A stretch of 64,000 nucleotides of DNA from Paenibacillus caseinilyticus (GTDB taxonomy: Bacteria > Bacillota > Bacilli > Paenibacillales > NBRC-103111): positions 186,001 to 250,000 of the forward strand of contig NZ_JAQAGY010000006.1 of the NCBI RefSeq assembly GCF_027533645.1, written 5' to 3'. The notes under the pieces were generated by a model that saw only the letters and a list, made by a program, of their open reading frames with translations, was not told the DNA's origin and ran no database searches. How positions within the stretch are numbered: the first letter of the stretch is position 1; every line of letters begins with the position of its first letter. Below are positions 22,673-30,833 of the stretch, one piece after another. The position numbers and the translations under genes were made by a program.

Positions 22673-23404
22673 ATGACCGAACACCCAACCTGGCATTACA
22701 AAAATAAAGAAGGCACGGCAGGGCCCTTCCATCTCGAGGAGATTAAAGCCCTCGTCCGTGCAGGAACGATCCGGAGAACAACCCTGCTCCAAGCGGACGG
22801 AGAAGATCCGTGGCGTCCCGCCGACTACTGGAGCGAGCTGCCGTGGGCATCGTTCGAACAGCCCCATAATCCCACCGTCAGACCGTGGATGCGCTATTGG
22901 GCCAGGAGCCTGGATATGCTCCTGTGGGTCATGGCGCTGGATGCCCTGCTCGCTTACGTTCCTGTAGCCTTTCTTCCTCCGGCCTCTTCCCTCCTGCTCT
23001 CCGTGCTGTTCGGTCTGCTCTGGCTTCCTGTGGAGATCCTGCTTCTGGCCCTCTGGGGCACGACGCCCGGCAAGCTGCTCTTCGGGGTGAAGGTACGGCG
23101 CACGGATGGCGGCAAAGCGGCCCTGCCGCAAGCGGCAAGGCGAAGCGTGAAGCTGCTGTGGCGCGGCCTGGGGCTCGGGCTTCCCTTGATCTCCATGTTC
23201 ACCATGCTGAACGCCCATCATGAGCTGCATAAGCACGGCCAAGCCTCATGGGACCGGGACAGCGGCCTGCTCGTGCATTACCGCCCCACAAACTGGGCCG
23301 AGCAGATTCTCGTATGGATTCTCATCGCCCTGCTCGTGTATGCCCGTTTGTACGGATGGCTTGAGAAGATGGCCGCCCTGACCCTCGGGAGCACGGTTCT
23401 CTAA
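22673..23404 (+). CDS. GYF_2-RDD membrane protein
   Basis: A 243-aa protein with two domains. Residues 1-55 match the GYF_2 fold (WHYKNKEGTAGPFHLEEIKA, LVRAGTIRRTTLLQADG, DPWRPA). Residues 70-230 form an RDD domain with three helices: RYWARSLDMLLWVMALDALL (the RD signature), the TTPGKLLFGVKVRRTDG loop, and ILVWILIALLVYARLYGW. GYF_2-RDD fusions occur in many bacteria; GYF_2 probably binds proline-rich partners, and some RDD proteins have been linked to Na+/H+ exchange. ATG follows GAAAGGA. Function here is unknown. Confidence 0.85.
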   Translation: MTEHPTWHYKNKEGTAGPFHLEEIKALVRAGTIRRTTLLQADGEDPWRPADYWSELPWASFEQPHNPTVRPWMRYWARSLDMLLWVMALDALLAYVPVAFLPPASSLLLSVLFGLLWLPVEILLLALWGTTPGKLLFGVKVRRTDGGKAALPQAARRSVKLLWRGLGLGLPLISMFTMLNAHHELHKHGQASWDRDSGLLVHYRPTNWAEQILVWILIALLVYARLYGWLEKMAALTLGSTVL

Positions 23405-23410
23405 ACACCA

Positions 23411-23441
23411 AAAAGGCCCCCATAGCTTCCGGAGGCCTTTT
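23411..23441. terminator. Terminator after the RDD gene
   Basis: AAAAGGCC and GGCCTTTT pair around a 15-nt loop. It can serve the RDD gene and the convergent small gene at 23475. Confidence 0.75.
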
Positions 23442-23474
23442 AGGTATGCGGTTGTGTCGTTCGTCGTCGGCGCA

Positions 23475-23606
23475 TCAGGCGAACCTCAATTTCAGGAACA
23501 TGGTGATGCCGGACAGAACGAGGCGGAACCAGCCGATCGCGGATAACCAGAGGGGAATGCTGAGTAACATACCGTATACCATACCTACCGAGAATCTGCT
23601 TTCCAT
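23475..23606 (-). CDS. Very small membrane protein, 43 aa
   Basis: ATG at 23606 follows GGAGGTG with 6-7 nt spacing, an optimal site. The protein is one long hydrophobic helix pair: MVYGMLLSIPLWLSAIGWFR then LVLSGITMFLKL, ending in RFA. The frame stops just before the shared terminator. Similar short proteins are common in Paenibacillus genomes and rarely annotated. Function unknown. Confidence 0.65.
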   Translation of the reverse strand: MESRFSVGMVYGMLLSIPLWLSAIGWFRLVLSGITMFLKLRFA

Positions 23607-23764
23607 ATGGGGCACCTCCAAGTTTTGGTCTCATCCCGTGCTGTTCTCTTTGCTGTTAACGCTACTATATCAAAGGCTTGTTTGGAATGATTTAGGCATT
23701 TGTTAGAAAAGGTTTAGTTTTGTAAGCGTTTTTCCATTGTGTTATGTACCTATTAACCCCTTTT

Positions 23765-23907
23765 GGACCAAGATAAACGGCTTCGCCGTCCTTTCAGGAC
23801 GTTGCGCGTTTATGAGATATATAAGATTACGGGATCGAGCCCCGGCGAGATATAAATTCTTATATATCAAACAAAACCGGCATCCTTCGATGCCGGTTTG
23901 CTTTTTA
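23765..23907 (+). ncRNA. Candidate structured small RNA with intrinsic terminator
   Basis: Between two minus-strand genes the plus strand folds densely: stem ATAAACG/CGTTTAT (23773-23813) enclosing CGTCCT/AGGACG; an 11-bp perfect stem GATATATAAGA/TCTTATATATC (23816-23858) enclosing a GGG/CCC helix; then terminator AAACCGGCATC/GATGCCGGTTT with T5 (23874-23906). A TTGTAA ... TTATGT pair near 23718-23745 is a weak promoter. No ORF with a ribosome binding site is present. I do not recognise it as a known riboswitch or sRNA class. Confidence 0.5.
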
Positions 23908-23979
23908 TGTCCGCAGACGGTCTATTTGGGGCATACAATCGCCCTTTTTTTGCCGCTTTTTCTATTCCTCAAAGGACTC

Positions 23980-24366
23980 TTATTTCTCGTACAGCTCCAG
24001 CGGCAGGCCGTCCGGATCGGCGAAGAACGTAAAGCGTTTGCCCGTCGTTTCATCCGTGCGGACCGGCTCTACTTCCACACCGTGCCGTACCAGCTCCCCG
24101 GCCGCCGCATCGAGGTCGTCCACTTCAAAAGCCAAGTGACGCAGCCCCCTCGCTTCCGGGTAGCTCAGCCGCTCCGGCGCATCCGGGAAGGAGAAGAGCT
24201 CGATCTGGGCGCTTCCTATCTGCAGATCGAGCTTGTAGGACCGGCGCTCGGCTCGGTACGTCTCGAGTATGACCGGCAGACCGAGAATCTCCGTATAGAA
24301 CCGCTTTGATGCCTCGTAATCCGAACAGATGATGGCGGCATGGTGAATTTGATTAATCTGCAGCAT
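23980..24366 (-). CDS. VOC-family protein (glyoxalase I-like)
   Basis: A 128-aa single-module pair of beta-alpha-beta-beta-beta units: INQIHHAAIICSDYEASKRF, then LRHLAFEVDDLDAAAGELVR. Predicted metal ligands are His in IHHAAI, Glu in IELFSFP, His in LRHLAFEV and Glu in LPLELYE, all present, so a divalent metal site is likely. It is the SMU/GloA2-like group of short VOC proteins; the substrate is uncertain. It lies 13 nt after the DUF350 gene and ends that operon. Confidence 0.85.
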   Translation of the reverse strand: MLQINQIHHAAIICSDYEASKRFYTEILGLPVILETYRAERRSYKLDLQIGSAQIELFSFPDAPERLSYPEARGLRHLAFEVDDLDAAAGELVRHGVEVEPVRTDETTGKRFTFFADPDGLPLELYEK

Positions 24367-24379
24367 ATATGCTTCCTCC

Positions 24380-24814
24380 TTAGTAGCTGATGAGGGATGC
24401 CATAAGCAATCCCGAAGCCACGCTCAAGCAGAAGGAGAAGATTCCGACAGAGACGTTGCCCTTCGGAATTTCGGCCAATACCTTGAACGGCGTCAGCAGC
24501 TCGAATAAATAGAATATGATGATTTGGAACGCAATTCCGAGCAGTCCCCAGATTACCAGATCCAGGACTCCTACCGAATGATACACCGCCGAAGCCAAGA
24601 CGAGCACCTGGCCGATGATCTTACCTCCGAGGTCGTACGCAGCCGCTTTGCCTGCAGCCACTTTGGCCGGGTCCGAGAGTTCGCCCCCGTCCCGGATCAG
24701 CCCGAACTCGCTGTAGGGCGTCGTCAAGTTAAAAAAGAGAATCCCTACTCCAACCAGCGGTACCGTCACCGCCAAATAGATCAAAAAATTCAAAATGGTT
24801 CCGAATTGGTCCAC
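24380..24814 (-). CDS. DUF350 (UPF0719) membrane protein
   Basis: A 144-aa protein with four transmembrane helices: TILNFLIYLAVTVPLVGVGI, IIGQVLVLASAVYHSVGVLD, LVIWGLLGIAFQIIIFYLFE, VGIFSFCLSVASGLLMASLI. The IPKGNVSVGIFS loop between the last two is typical of DUF350. GTG at 24814 follows AAGGGG with 8-nt spacing; a much longer frame upstream is spurious. DUF350 genes are repeatedly found beside glutathionylspermidine-synthase-like genes, as here and in the yjfL-yjfC cluster of Escherichia coli. Function unknown. Confidence 0.85.
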   Translation of the reverse strand: MDQFGTILNFLIYLAVTVPLVGVGILFFNLTTPYSEFGLIRDGGELSDPAKVAAGKAAAYDLGGKIIGQVLVLASAVYHSVGVLDLVIWGLLGIAFQIIIFYLFELLTPFKVLAEIPKGNVSVGIFSFCLSVASGLLMASLISY

Positions 24815-24893
24815 TTCTCCAACCCCTTGCTTATGTAATGTGCCTCTATCCGGGAATCTGCGTACGGCTGGGCGGAGGCGGACTCCCGGGCCC

Positions 24894-26180
24894 TTACGCC
24901 AAAGCGCAGGGCAGATAATAAGATAAATTGCCGGTAATCCGGCCTCCCACACGCGCCACCACGGCAGAGCCCTGCCCGTCAATGAGAAAGCAGCCCCAGA
25001 GCAAGCTGCCCCGGTACGGGCCGGATAAGGTCTCCACCTCGACCCGGGGAAGCTCCGCGTACTGCTGGTAGACCATCGGCTGGTGCGCATACTCCTCTTC
25101 TCCGCTGGCCTCGGCTGCGGCTCCCTTCTCGTAGATGGTTACGCCGCTGCCTTCCCTGCCAAGAATAGGCTTGACGACATAGGATTCGTCACCTGCGAAG
25201 ATGGGCTCCAGATACGTGGGAAGCATGTACCGGGAGATCGTCTCCCGCTCCTCTTGCGTATAGAACTCCCCCGCTTCGTACAGATTCCAGATCAGCGCCT
25301 GCAGCGCCTTCGTCTGCGCCGCAAAGCCCGAAGGCGGATTGACCACCGCCAGCTTCCCTTCGGCGATGAGCCGCAGCACGTGCTCCCCCGTCGGATACCC
25401 GTCCGTGTCCCGGTCTTCCGCCAGCTTCTCGAGCGCATGCAGCCGGTACAGCACATCCACCGGCACACGCTCCGCCGGTGCCTCGCCGCCTGGGCTCTCC
25501 GCCCACAGCCGATCCCCCTGCACGCGCAGATCGCCGAGCGGCACGAACCGAGCTCCCTGCAGGCCGGAGTGGGCAAGCAGATATTTCGTCGTCCCGGCAT
25601 CCTCCTCGTGCCAGTCGAGCGCCGAGAAGACGATACTCTCCTGCGGATACCCCGCTTCGCGGTACAAGTCCAGCATCCGGCCGAATGCATCCGGCAGCTG
25701 GGCCGCGCAGCCCTCGTTCGGGTCCTGTGCCCCGCAGGCTTCGCAGATCCGGCCGTTGACATGGAACGCCTCGACGATGCCGGTCGGCGTATCGCTGTTG
25801 AACTCCAGCATCTTCAGCCCGCCCGGCGTATGCGCAAAATCGAACCGCCCGATCAGCGTCGCGATGCTTTCGTCGAAGCGGAGCCGGATCGCGCCGAACG
25901 CCGCTTCGGGCAACCCAAGCTCGCGCCAGAGCTCGGGCTCTCCCTGCTGCACGATACTTACGGTCTTGGCATAGATCCGGCCGAGCTTCCCGGCAGCCGC
26001 ACGCATCTCCGCCAGCAGCTCCGGCGTGAGGCGGTACAGATCCGCCAGCGCGTACTCTTGTCCGTACATGACATCCCACGTGAATACGCCCTCGCGCTTC
26101 AGCGGGCCGTACAGCGCTTCCCGGCGTTCTGTATAGTTCATTTGGTGCATAGGGTGCGAGCTCTCTTTGCGCTCCTCCAC
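24894..26180 (-). CDS. Glutathionylspermidine synthase-like ATP-grasp protein
   Basis: A 428-aa protein of the GSP synthase C-terminal-domain family. It starts with GTG after AAGGGGGG. The N-terminal part has the family pattern TWDVMYGQEYALADLYRLTP and LRFDESIATLIGRFDFAHTP, then LKMLEFNSDTPTG (acceptor-side loop). The ATP-grasp elements are YVVKPILGREGSGVTIYEKG (nucleotide lysine and glycine loop), VYQQYAELPRVEV and the metal-binding end RVGGRITGN. It probably ligates an amine to a carboxylate using ATP. The amidase domain of true GSP synthase/amidase is absent, and the actual substrates are unknown. It is flanked by a lipoprotein and DUF350. Confidence 0.85.
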   Translation of the reverse strand: MEERKESSHPMHQMNYTERREALYGPLKREGVFTWDVMYGQEYALADLYRLTPELLAEMRAAAGKLGRIYAKTVSIVQQGEPELWRELGLPEAAFGAIRLRFDESIATLIGRFDFAHTPGGLKMLEFNSDTPTGIVEAFHVNGRICEACGAQDPNEGCAAQLPDAFGRMLDLYREAGYPQESIVFSALDWHEEDAGTTKYLLAHSGLQGARFVPLGDLRVQGDRLWAESPGGEAPAERVPVDVLYRLHALEKLAEDRDTDGYPTGEHVLRLIAEGKLAVVNPPSGFAAQTKALQALIWNLYEAGEFYTQEERETISRYMLPTYLEPIFAGDESYVVKPILGREGSGVTIYEKGAAAEASGEEEYAHQPMVYQQYAELPRVEVETLSGPYRGSLLWGCFLIDGQGSAVVARVGGRITGNLSYYLPCALA

Positions 26181-26237
26181 CGGTTTCCCCCCCTTACAGC
26201 CCTTCGGCGGCTCACGCCTTGTATCCCTGCGCAGCGC

Positions 26238-26513
26238 TTACGAGCTGGAATGCCCGCTGCTGCCGATGCCGCCTTTGGAAATCCCCGAGGAACTGCCCGA
26301 GGTGGAATTCGAAGCCTTGGAGCCCCCCGAGCTTCCATAATAATGGGAGGTGCCCGAAGAGCCTCCGCTTCCTCCATCGTCACAGTAACCGTCGCGGTTG
26401 TTGTCCACGCAGTCCCGCGAGTTGGAGCATCCTGCCGCTCCTCCGAGCACTAACGTGGAAGCAACGAACAGCTTCACCATCCGGTGCGTCCTGCTGCCCT
26501 TGTGCTGTTCCAT
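26238..26513 (-). CDS. Small Ser/Gly-rich lipoprotein
   Basis: A 91-aa protein. ATG at 26513 follows AGGAG by 10 nt. The N-terminal region (RMVKLFVASTLVLGGAAGC) ends in a lipobox LGGAAGC, so it should be a lipid-anchored surface protein. The mature part begins SNSRDCVDNNRDGYCDDGG, a short cysteine/acid patch that could bind metal, and then runs into a Ser/Gly low-complexity tail. Position before a GSP-synthase-like gene and DUF350 parallels the DUF1190-type yjfM gene of enterobacteria. Confidence 0.75.
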   Translation of the reverse strand: MEQHKGSRTHRMVKLFVASTLVLGGAAGCSNSRDCVDNNRDGYCDDGGSGGSSGTSHYYGSSGGSKASNSTSGSSSGISKGGIGSSGHSSS

Positions 26514-26582
26514 GATCTTGTCACTCCTGTCCTTCTGCGGCACTTCTTGGCCGCTGCCGCTGCGGTACCGCGGTCGCTTCTC

Positions 26583-27032
26583 TCAGACCGGTACGGCGTA
26601 ATACACATACGTCATGCGGTCTTCGTCGATCTCCACCGAAGTCCGGCTCCATTCCCGTCCGTCGGTATACAGATAATTCGCCTGCAGGTGCAGCATGGCC
26701 TCCAGCGTATCCCGGAATACATAATCGTACACCAGCGGATAATCCGCCGTCCCTTCCCGGTACTCCCGCAGCTCCATACGCACGCCCGCGAACCCCCGGG
26801 CCCCCGGACTGCCCCACGGCATCGTCCGCTCGTCTTCGGCTTCCTTCACGTAGACGACATAGCAGCCGGTTTCCACCGCGCACGACGTTTTCTCGTACAC
26901 CCGGCCGTCTTTGACGAAATAGTCGCATGCAAACCGCAGCGCCGCCTCGTCCCGGCCGATCCGGTCGTAGTGATACAACACGGGGAACGTCCGGCTGCCT
27001 TCCTTATACAACCGATACTCCAATCGGACCAC
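26583..27032 (-). CDS. Unknown protein, first gene of the DUF350/GSP-synthase operon
   Basis: A 149-aa soluble protein. GTG at 27032 follows GGAGG closely; the frame continues upstream but without homology-like content. It is built from two related halves, each with an aromatic strand-rich pattern: TFPVLYHYDRIGRDEAALRF ... CYVVYVKEAED and DYPLVYDYVFRDTLEAMLHL ... MTYVYYAVPV, suggesting an internal duplication. The gene heads the four- to five-gene operon that ends in the VOC protein. No family recognised. Confidence 0.7.
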   Translation of the reverse strand: MVRLEYRLYKEGSRTFPVLYHYDRIGRDEAALRFACDYFVKDGRVYEKTSCAVETGCYVVYVKEAEDERTMPWGSPGARGFAGVRMELREYREGTADYPLVYDYVFRDTLEAMLHLQANYLYTDGREWSRTSVEIDEDRMTYVYYAVPV

Positions 27033-27172
27033 AGTCCCTCCGCTCCTTTCGCCTGTCTCCTCCCAAAGCATACCTACCAATACGCAGATGCTCCGGGAAA
27101 AGTTGCGTTTTCCTCGAAAGCTGTCCCGCCAAATTGTCGTTTGCAGCAGACGGGAGGATGGGGGCGAGCCTC

Positions 27173-27187
27173 TCATTGGACCAATGA
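27173..27187. promoter_or_regulatory. Palindromic operator candidate
   Basis: TCATTGGACCAATGA is a perfect palindrome (7-bp arms). It lies upstream of the 26583-27032 gene and may be a repressor site for that operon. No regulator gene is adjacent. Confidence 0.35.
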
Positions 27188-27414
27188 ACGAGCCCGCTGG
27201 AGACAGGTACAGCCGGGAACCGGCAGGTCCGTGGGCAGTGGAATGTGAAGCTCGTACCCTGCGGCCAGTATGCCCTTGCTCCAAGCAAGCGGCAGACAAC
27301 CTCCTCTGACCAAGCCCGCCCGCCGGATTCGGCTGAGTGCCCGCCGCCGCCCGCCGGCTCAGGCCACTGGCGCCATGAAGCCTAGGGCTTCTTAGCGGAT
27401 TCGGCCGGCTTCAT

Positions 27415-27450
27415 ATGCGAAAAAGCGTGCTTCCGAAGAAGCACGCTCAC
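27415..27450 (-). terminator. uxaC terminator
   Basis: On the minus strand AGCGTGCTTC and GAAGCACGCT pair around TTCG and are followed by TTTTTCG. Confidence 0.85.
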
Positions 27451-27533
27451 TGTTGTACGATTGCCGCCGATGCCAGGGACTTGGCGGCGGCCTGCCAGCA
27501 AAAATCGGATCGCCATCCCGCCAGCGGACGTTC

Positions 27534-28940
27534 TTAGAAGCCGAAATAGGCTTTGGCGTTGTTGTACGAGATGTTCTGTACCATCGTGCCGAGCAGCTCC
27601 ATGTCGTCCGGCGCTTCGCCGTTCTCCACCCACTCGCCGATCAGGTTGCAGATGATGCGGCGGAAGTATTCGTGGCGCGTATACGAGAGGAAGCTGCGCG
27701 AGTCGGTCAGCATGCCGACGAACCGGCTCAGCAGGCCGAGGTTCGCCAGCGCCTTCATCTGGTCGAGCATGCCGTCCTTCGTATCGTTGAACCACCAGGC
27801 CGAGCCGAACTGGATCTTGCCCGGAACCCCGCCGCCCTGGAAGCTTCCGATGATCGTGCCGAGCACGTAATTATCCTTCGGATTCAGCGAATACAGAATC
27901 GTCTTCGGCAGAGCATCCTCGGCATCCAGCGCGTCGAGCAGCCGGACAAGCGGCTGAGCAATGTCGCTGTCGTTGATGGAGTCGAAGCCGGTGTCCGGAC
28001 CGAGCTTGCCCATCAGGCGGGCATTGTTGTTGCGGTGGGCGTTGATGTGCAGCTGCATGGCCCAGCCGAGCTCGGCATACAGCTTGCCGAGGAACACCAT
28101 GGTATAGGTCTTGTATTTCTTCTCTTCTTCGAGCGATACGCCTTCCCCGCTCAGCGCCTTCGCGAAGATGCCGGCGGCTTCTTCCTTCGTCGTCTCGGCA
28201 TACGCCACGTAATCCAGCGCATGGTCGGAGACCTTGCCTCCGACGGAGTGGAAGAACCGGACGCGGGACTCCAGCGCCGAGAGAAGGCCATCATAGTCCC
28301 TTACCGGCTGGCCGGCGACTTCCGCCAGCTTCTGTACCCACGGCAGGAATGTAGGGCGGTTGATCTCCAGACTCTTGTCCGGACGGAACGAAGGCAGCAC
28401 CTGCACATCGAAATCCGGAAGCTCCTTGATTTTCACATGATATTCGAGCGAATCGGTCGGATCGTCTGTTGTACAGATTACGCGCACGTTCGATTTCTTG
28501 ATGAGGTCCCGGGCACCGAAGCCTTCGCCGGTGAGCTGGCTGTTCAGCTTCTCCCACAGCTCGGGAGCGCTCTTCTCATTAATGAGGTCGGAGACGCCGA
28601 AAAAGCGCTGCAGCTCCAGGTGCGACCAGTGGTAGAGCGGGTTGCCGATCGTATGCGGCACGGTCTTCGCCCAAGCCAGGAAGCGGTCGTAATCCGTCGT
28701 GCCTTCGCCGCCGGTCACCAGATTCTCTTCGGCGCCGTTCGAGCGCATCGCTCTCCATTTATAATGATCGCCGTACAGCCAGGCGTCCGTAATGTTCTTG
28801 AACGTCTTGTTCTCGTAGATCTCCTGCGGGCTGAGATGGCAGTGGTAATCGATGATCGGCATCTCTTTGGCATAATCGTGATACAGACGGACAGCGGTTT
28901 CATTCGACAGTAGGAAGTTCTCATCCAGAAACTTTTTCAT
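27534..28940 (-). CDS. uxaC: Uronate isomerase
   Basis: A 468-aa protein covering the whole family length. It converts D-glucuronate to D-fructuronate and D-galacturonate to D-tagaturonate, the first step of hexuronate use. Markers: MKKFLDENFLLSNETAVRLY at the N-terminus, the metal motif IDYHCHLSPQEIYEN, NPLYHWSHLELQRFFG, and ICTTDDPTDSLEYH. ATG at 28940 is chosen by family N-terminus; frames to 28973 are possible. It stands alone without other uxa/uxu genes. A LacI-type palindrome lies 27 bp upstream. With the GH43 enzyme and beta-helix protein nearby it fits a plant-polysaccharide lifestyle. Confidence 0.93.
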   Translation of the reverse strand: MKKFLDENFLLSNETAVRLYHDYAKEMPIIDYHCHLSPQEIYENKTFKNITDAWLYGDHYKWRAMRSNGAEENLVTGGEGTTDYDRFLAWAKTVPHTIGNPLYHWSHLELQRFFGVSDLINEKSAPELWEKLNSQLTGEGFGARDLIKKSNVRVICTTDDPTDSLEYHVKIKELPDFDVQVLPSFRPDKSLEINRPTFLPWVQKLAEVAGQPVRDYDGLLSALESRVRFFHSVGGKVSDHALDYVAYAETTKEEAAGIFAKALSGEGVSLEEEKKYKTYTMVFLGKLYAELGWAMQLHINAHRNNNARLMGKLGPDTGFDSINDSDIAQPLVRLLDALDAEDALPKTILYSLNPKDNYVLGTIIGSFQGGGVPGKIQFGSAWWFNDTKDGMLDQMKALANLGLLSRFVGMLTDSRSFLSYTRHEYFRRIICNLIGEWVENGEAPDDMELLGTMVQNISYNNAKAYFGF

Positions 28941-28966
28941 ATGATTTCCACCCATTCCTCGGTTAA

Positions 28967-28980
28967 TGTTCACGTGAACA
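28967..28980. promoter_or_regulatory. LacI-family operator upstream of uxaC
   Basis: TGTTCACGTGAACA is a perfect 14-bp palindrome with the central CG typical of LacI/GalR-family operators. It lies 27 bp before the uxaC start, so a hexuronate-responsive repressor encoded elsewhere probably acts here. Confidence 0.65.
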
Positions 28981-29146
28981 ACATATCTCTATGTTAACCG
29001 GAACCCGCGAGAATTGCTACACCATTTTTGTGGTTTTGGCTGTGAACCTCTCCTTTCTTGCGCTGGCCGCTGGCCCAAGCAGCATGGCCGCCCATACGGG
29101 GCGTACGCCAAACAGCCGTACAGTCGTTTGGCCGTACGGCTCTCTT

Positions 29147-30175
29147 CTAGTGGGCATGAGCTGCGGCGGTCCCCATCGCAATATATACCGCCATCAAGCC
29201 GAACAGCAGCACGACGAAATTCACTAGAACGAACAGGCAGCGCAGCACTGGCGAACGGTGGAACTGGAAGGGCGATTTGAATACCCCCTGCCCTTCGATC
29301 AGGAACATGATCAAGAGCGTATGGACGATCGTGTGGCCCACAATCTCGCGGAAGCCGAACACGGTGGTCGTCGTAATGAATACGAGGGTGACGAGGATCG
29401 AGATGAACCGGTTCAGGATGCCAACGATGAAGGTCCAAGCCAGCCCCAGCTCGATGAATGCGCTGATGAGCACGAAGTCCTCGAGGCTGAAGCCGAAGGT
29501 CGGAATACCGTACTCTTCCATAATCCCGTAAGCGAGCTGGGGGAGCGTCATCTTCTCGAGACCCACCCAAGCGAGCGACAGCCCTGTGAACAAGTATAGT
29601 ACCGGGGTCGCCGTGGGCCGCCACCGGTGGTTCTCCGCCACAAGGAGGTAGTATATAATGCCGACGTAGAACATGTAATCGAGCGCGTGGAACAGCCCGT
29701 AATCGGCCAGCGCGTGCACGTAGAGGACGGCCAGCGCCGCGCCGCTCACCGCCAGCCCTTGGCGGTACAGCAGGCCGGCGAAGGCGGCGACGAGCAGCGC
29801 GGTGACCCAGATGCCGTCCGCCGCCAACTCGGGGGCCAGGTAGGTTCCGGTGACGAGCTGCAGCAGCAGGCCCGCCCCAAGACCGATCCGCAGAATCAGC
29901 GTCTCATAGGGCCTCCAGCGGTCGAGAACGGCATGAATGCGCCGGATGAAGGGCACCCGCTCCAGCGGTTCGTTGAAGACCGCCGATAGCAGCAGACCCG
30001 CCAGGGTCACGCCCAGCCAAAAGAGAAACGAAGGTGTAATTACCTCAGCCATCCCCGCGGGCATTTCTTTGCCGTGGGGAACGAACCACTTGACGTGCAT
30101 ATACGATCCGAGATGGAAAGCGAAGTTCAACAGGGCAGCAGCCTCCCCAGGAGAGTCAAAGGATACGTATAGCAT
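29147..30175 (-). CDS. Polytopic membrane protein, unknown (DoxX-like helices)
   Basis: A 342-aa protein with about eight to nine transmembrane helices (FLFWLGVTLAGLLLSAVF, ILRIGLGAGLLLQLVTGTYL, WVTALLVAAFAGLL, YMFYVGIIYYLLVAENHRWR, FVLISAFIELGLAWTFIVGI, LVTLVFITTTTVFGF, CLFVLVNFVVLLFGLMAVYI). Conserved-looking polar residues inside helices are FREIVGHTIVHTLLIMF and HALADYGLFHALDYMFY, with several histidines that could bind metal or quinone. ATG at 30175 (MLYVSFDSPGEAAAL) is preferred to a longer frame that would start with a basic leader. Helix pairs recall DoxX-type proteins, but the assignment is weak. Confidence 0.7.
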   Translation of the reverse strand: MLYVSFDSPGEAAALLNFAFHLGSYMHVKWFVPHGKEMPAGMAEVITPSFLFWLGVTLAGLLLSAVFNEPLERVPFIRRIHAVLDRWRPYETLILRIGLGAGLLLQLVTGTYLAPELAADGIWVTALLVAAFAGLLYRQGLAVSGAALAVLYVHALADYGLFHALDYMFYVGIIYYLLVAENHRWRPTATPVLYLFTGLSLAWVGLEKMTLPQLAYGIMEEYGIPTFGFSLEDFVLISAFIELGLAWTFIVGILNRFISILVTLVFITTTTVFGFREIVGHTIVHTLLIMFLIEGQGVFKSPFQFHRSPVLRCLFVLVNFVVLLFGLMAVYIAMGTAAAHAH

Positions 30176-30335
30176 ATCCCTTTTGCCCCAAAAGATTGTA
30201 CGGACGGATGGCGCCCCGGCAGCCCGGGCGGCCCCAAAAGGCCAAAAGATAGCCTGCCGGCAGGAGAGCTTCAGGCCTCCCCGCAGCATAGGCCGCTGGT
30301 TAGGCGGCTGCACATCGCTCCTCCCTTACGCCAGG

Positions 30336-30833
30336 CTAGACCCCTCCCTCTTCCTGCCGGAAGAGGCCCGCCACATACCGGGCCAGCCGCACGCTGATCT
30401 CCGAACGCACCACATCGCGCGTCATGGCCAGCCGGTCCTCGTATCCGCGGCAGACGTAACGGTAGTGGATCGCGCTGTCCACCGCCTCGTCGTCGTACAC
30501 CTTGATGCTGCGCTCGCGCAGCGACTTCTTCACGAGTACGAGATCCATGTGAATCTGCCGCATCAGGGCATGCAGCGCCGTTACGTACAGCTTCTTCATG
30601 GATACGGTGGACAGCTCCATCTGGATCCGGTTCTTCTCCACGATCGTCAGCATCATGGGCAGCAGCGTATAGTCGCGGATGAGCTCCAGCTCCTCCTTCG
30701 TCGGCATCTGCGCCCGTACGGCCGGCGCCTCTCCTGACTGGATGCGCTGCCGCTCGATGAGCTGGGCCCGGTGCTCCGGCAGCATCATGCGCGAAGATTC
30801 CCAGCGGCCGTTGCCCTGCAGCTTCTTGCTCAT
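30336..30833 (-). CDS. Small protein coupled to a Y-family polymerase (YolD-position)
   Basis: A 165-aa helical protein whose start overlaps the polymerase stop by 4 nt (ATGA). It has a basic N-terminus (MSKKLQGNGRWESSRMMLPE), then a motif-like RIQMELSTVSMKKLYV and IKVYDDEAVDSAIHYRYVCR. In Bacillus, uvrX/yqjW-type polymerase genes are followed or preceded by small YolD or YqzH proteins; this gene sits in the same relation. A role in modulating the polymerase is inferred from coupling alone. Confidence 0.7.
   Translation of the reverse strand: MSKKLQGNGRWESSRMMLPEHRAQLIERQRIQSGEAPAVRAQMPTKEELELIRDYTLLPMMLTIVEKNRIQMELSTVSMKKLYVTALHALMRQIHMDLVLVKKSLRERSIKVYDDEAVDSAIHYRYVCRGYEDRLAMTRDVVRSEISVRLARYVAGLFRQEEGGV

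Larger units (their letters stand above)
27033..27533. other. Intergenic region between the 149-aa gene and uxaC
   Basis: No gene is supported. It holds a perfect 15-bp palindrome TCATTGGACCAATGA at 27173-27187, about 140 bp before the operon start, and the uxaC terminator at 27419-27450. The rest is GC-rich chance frames. Confidence 0.6.
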
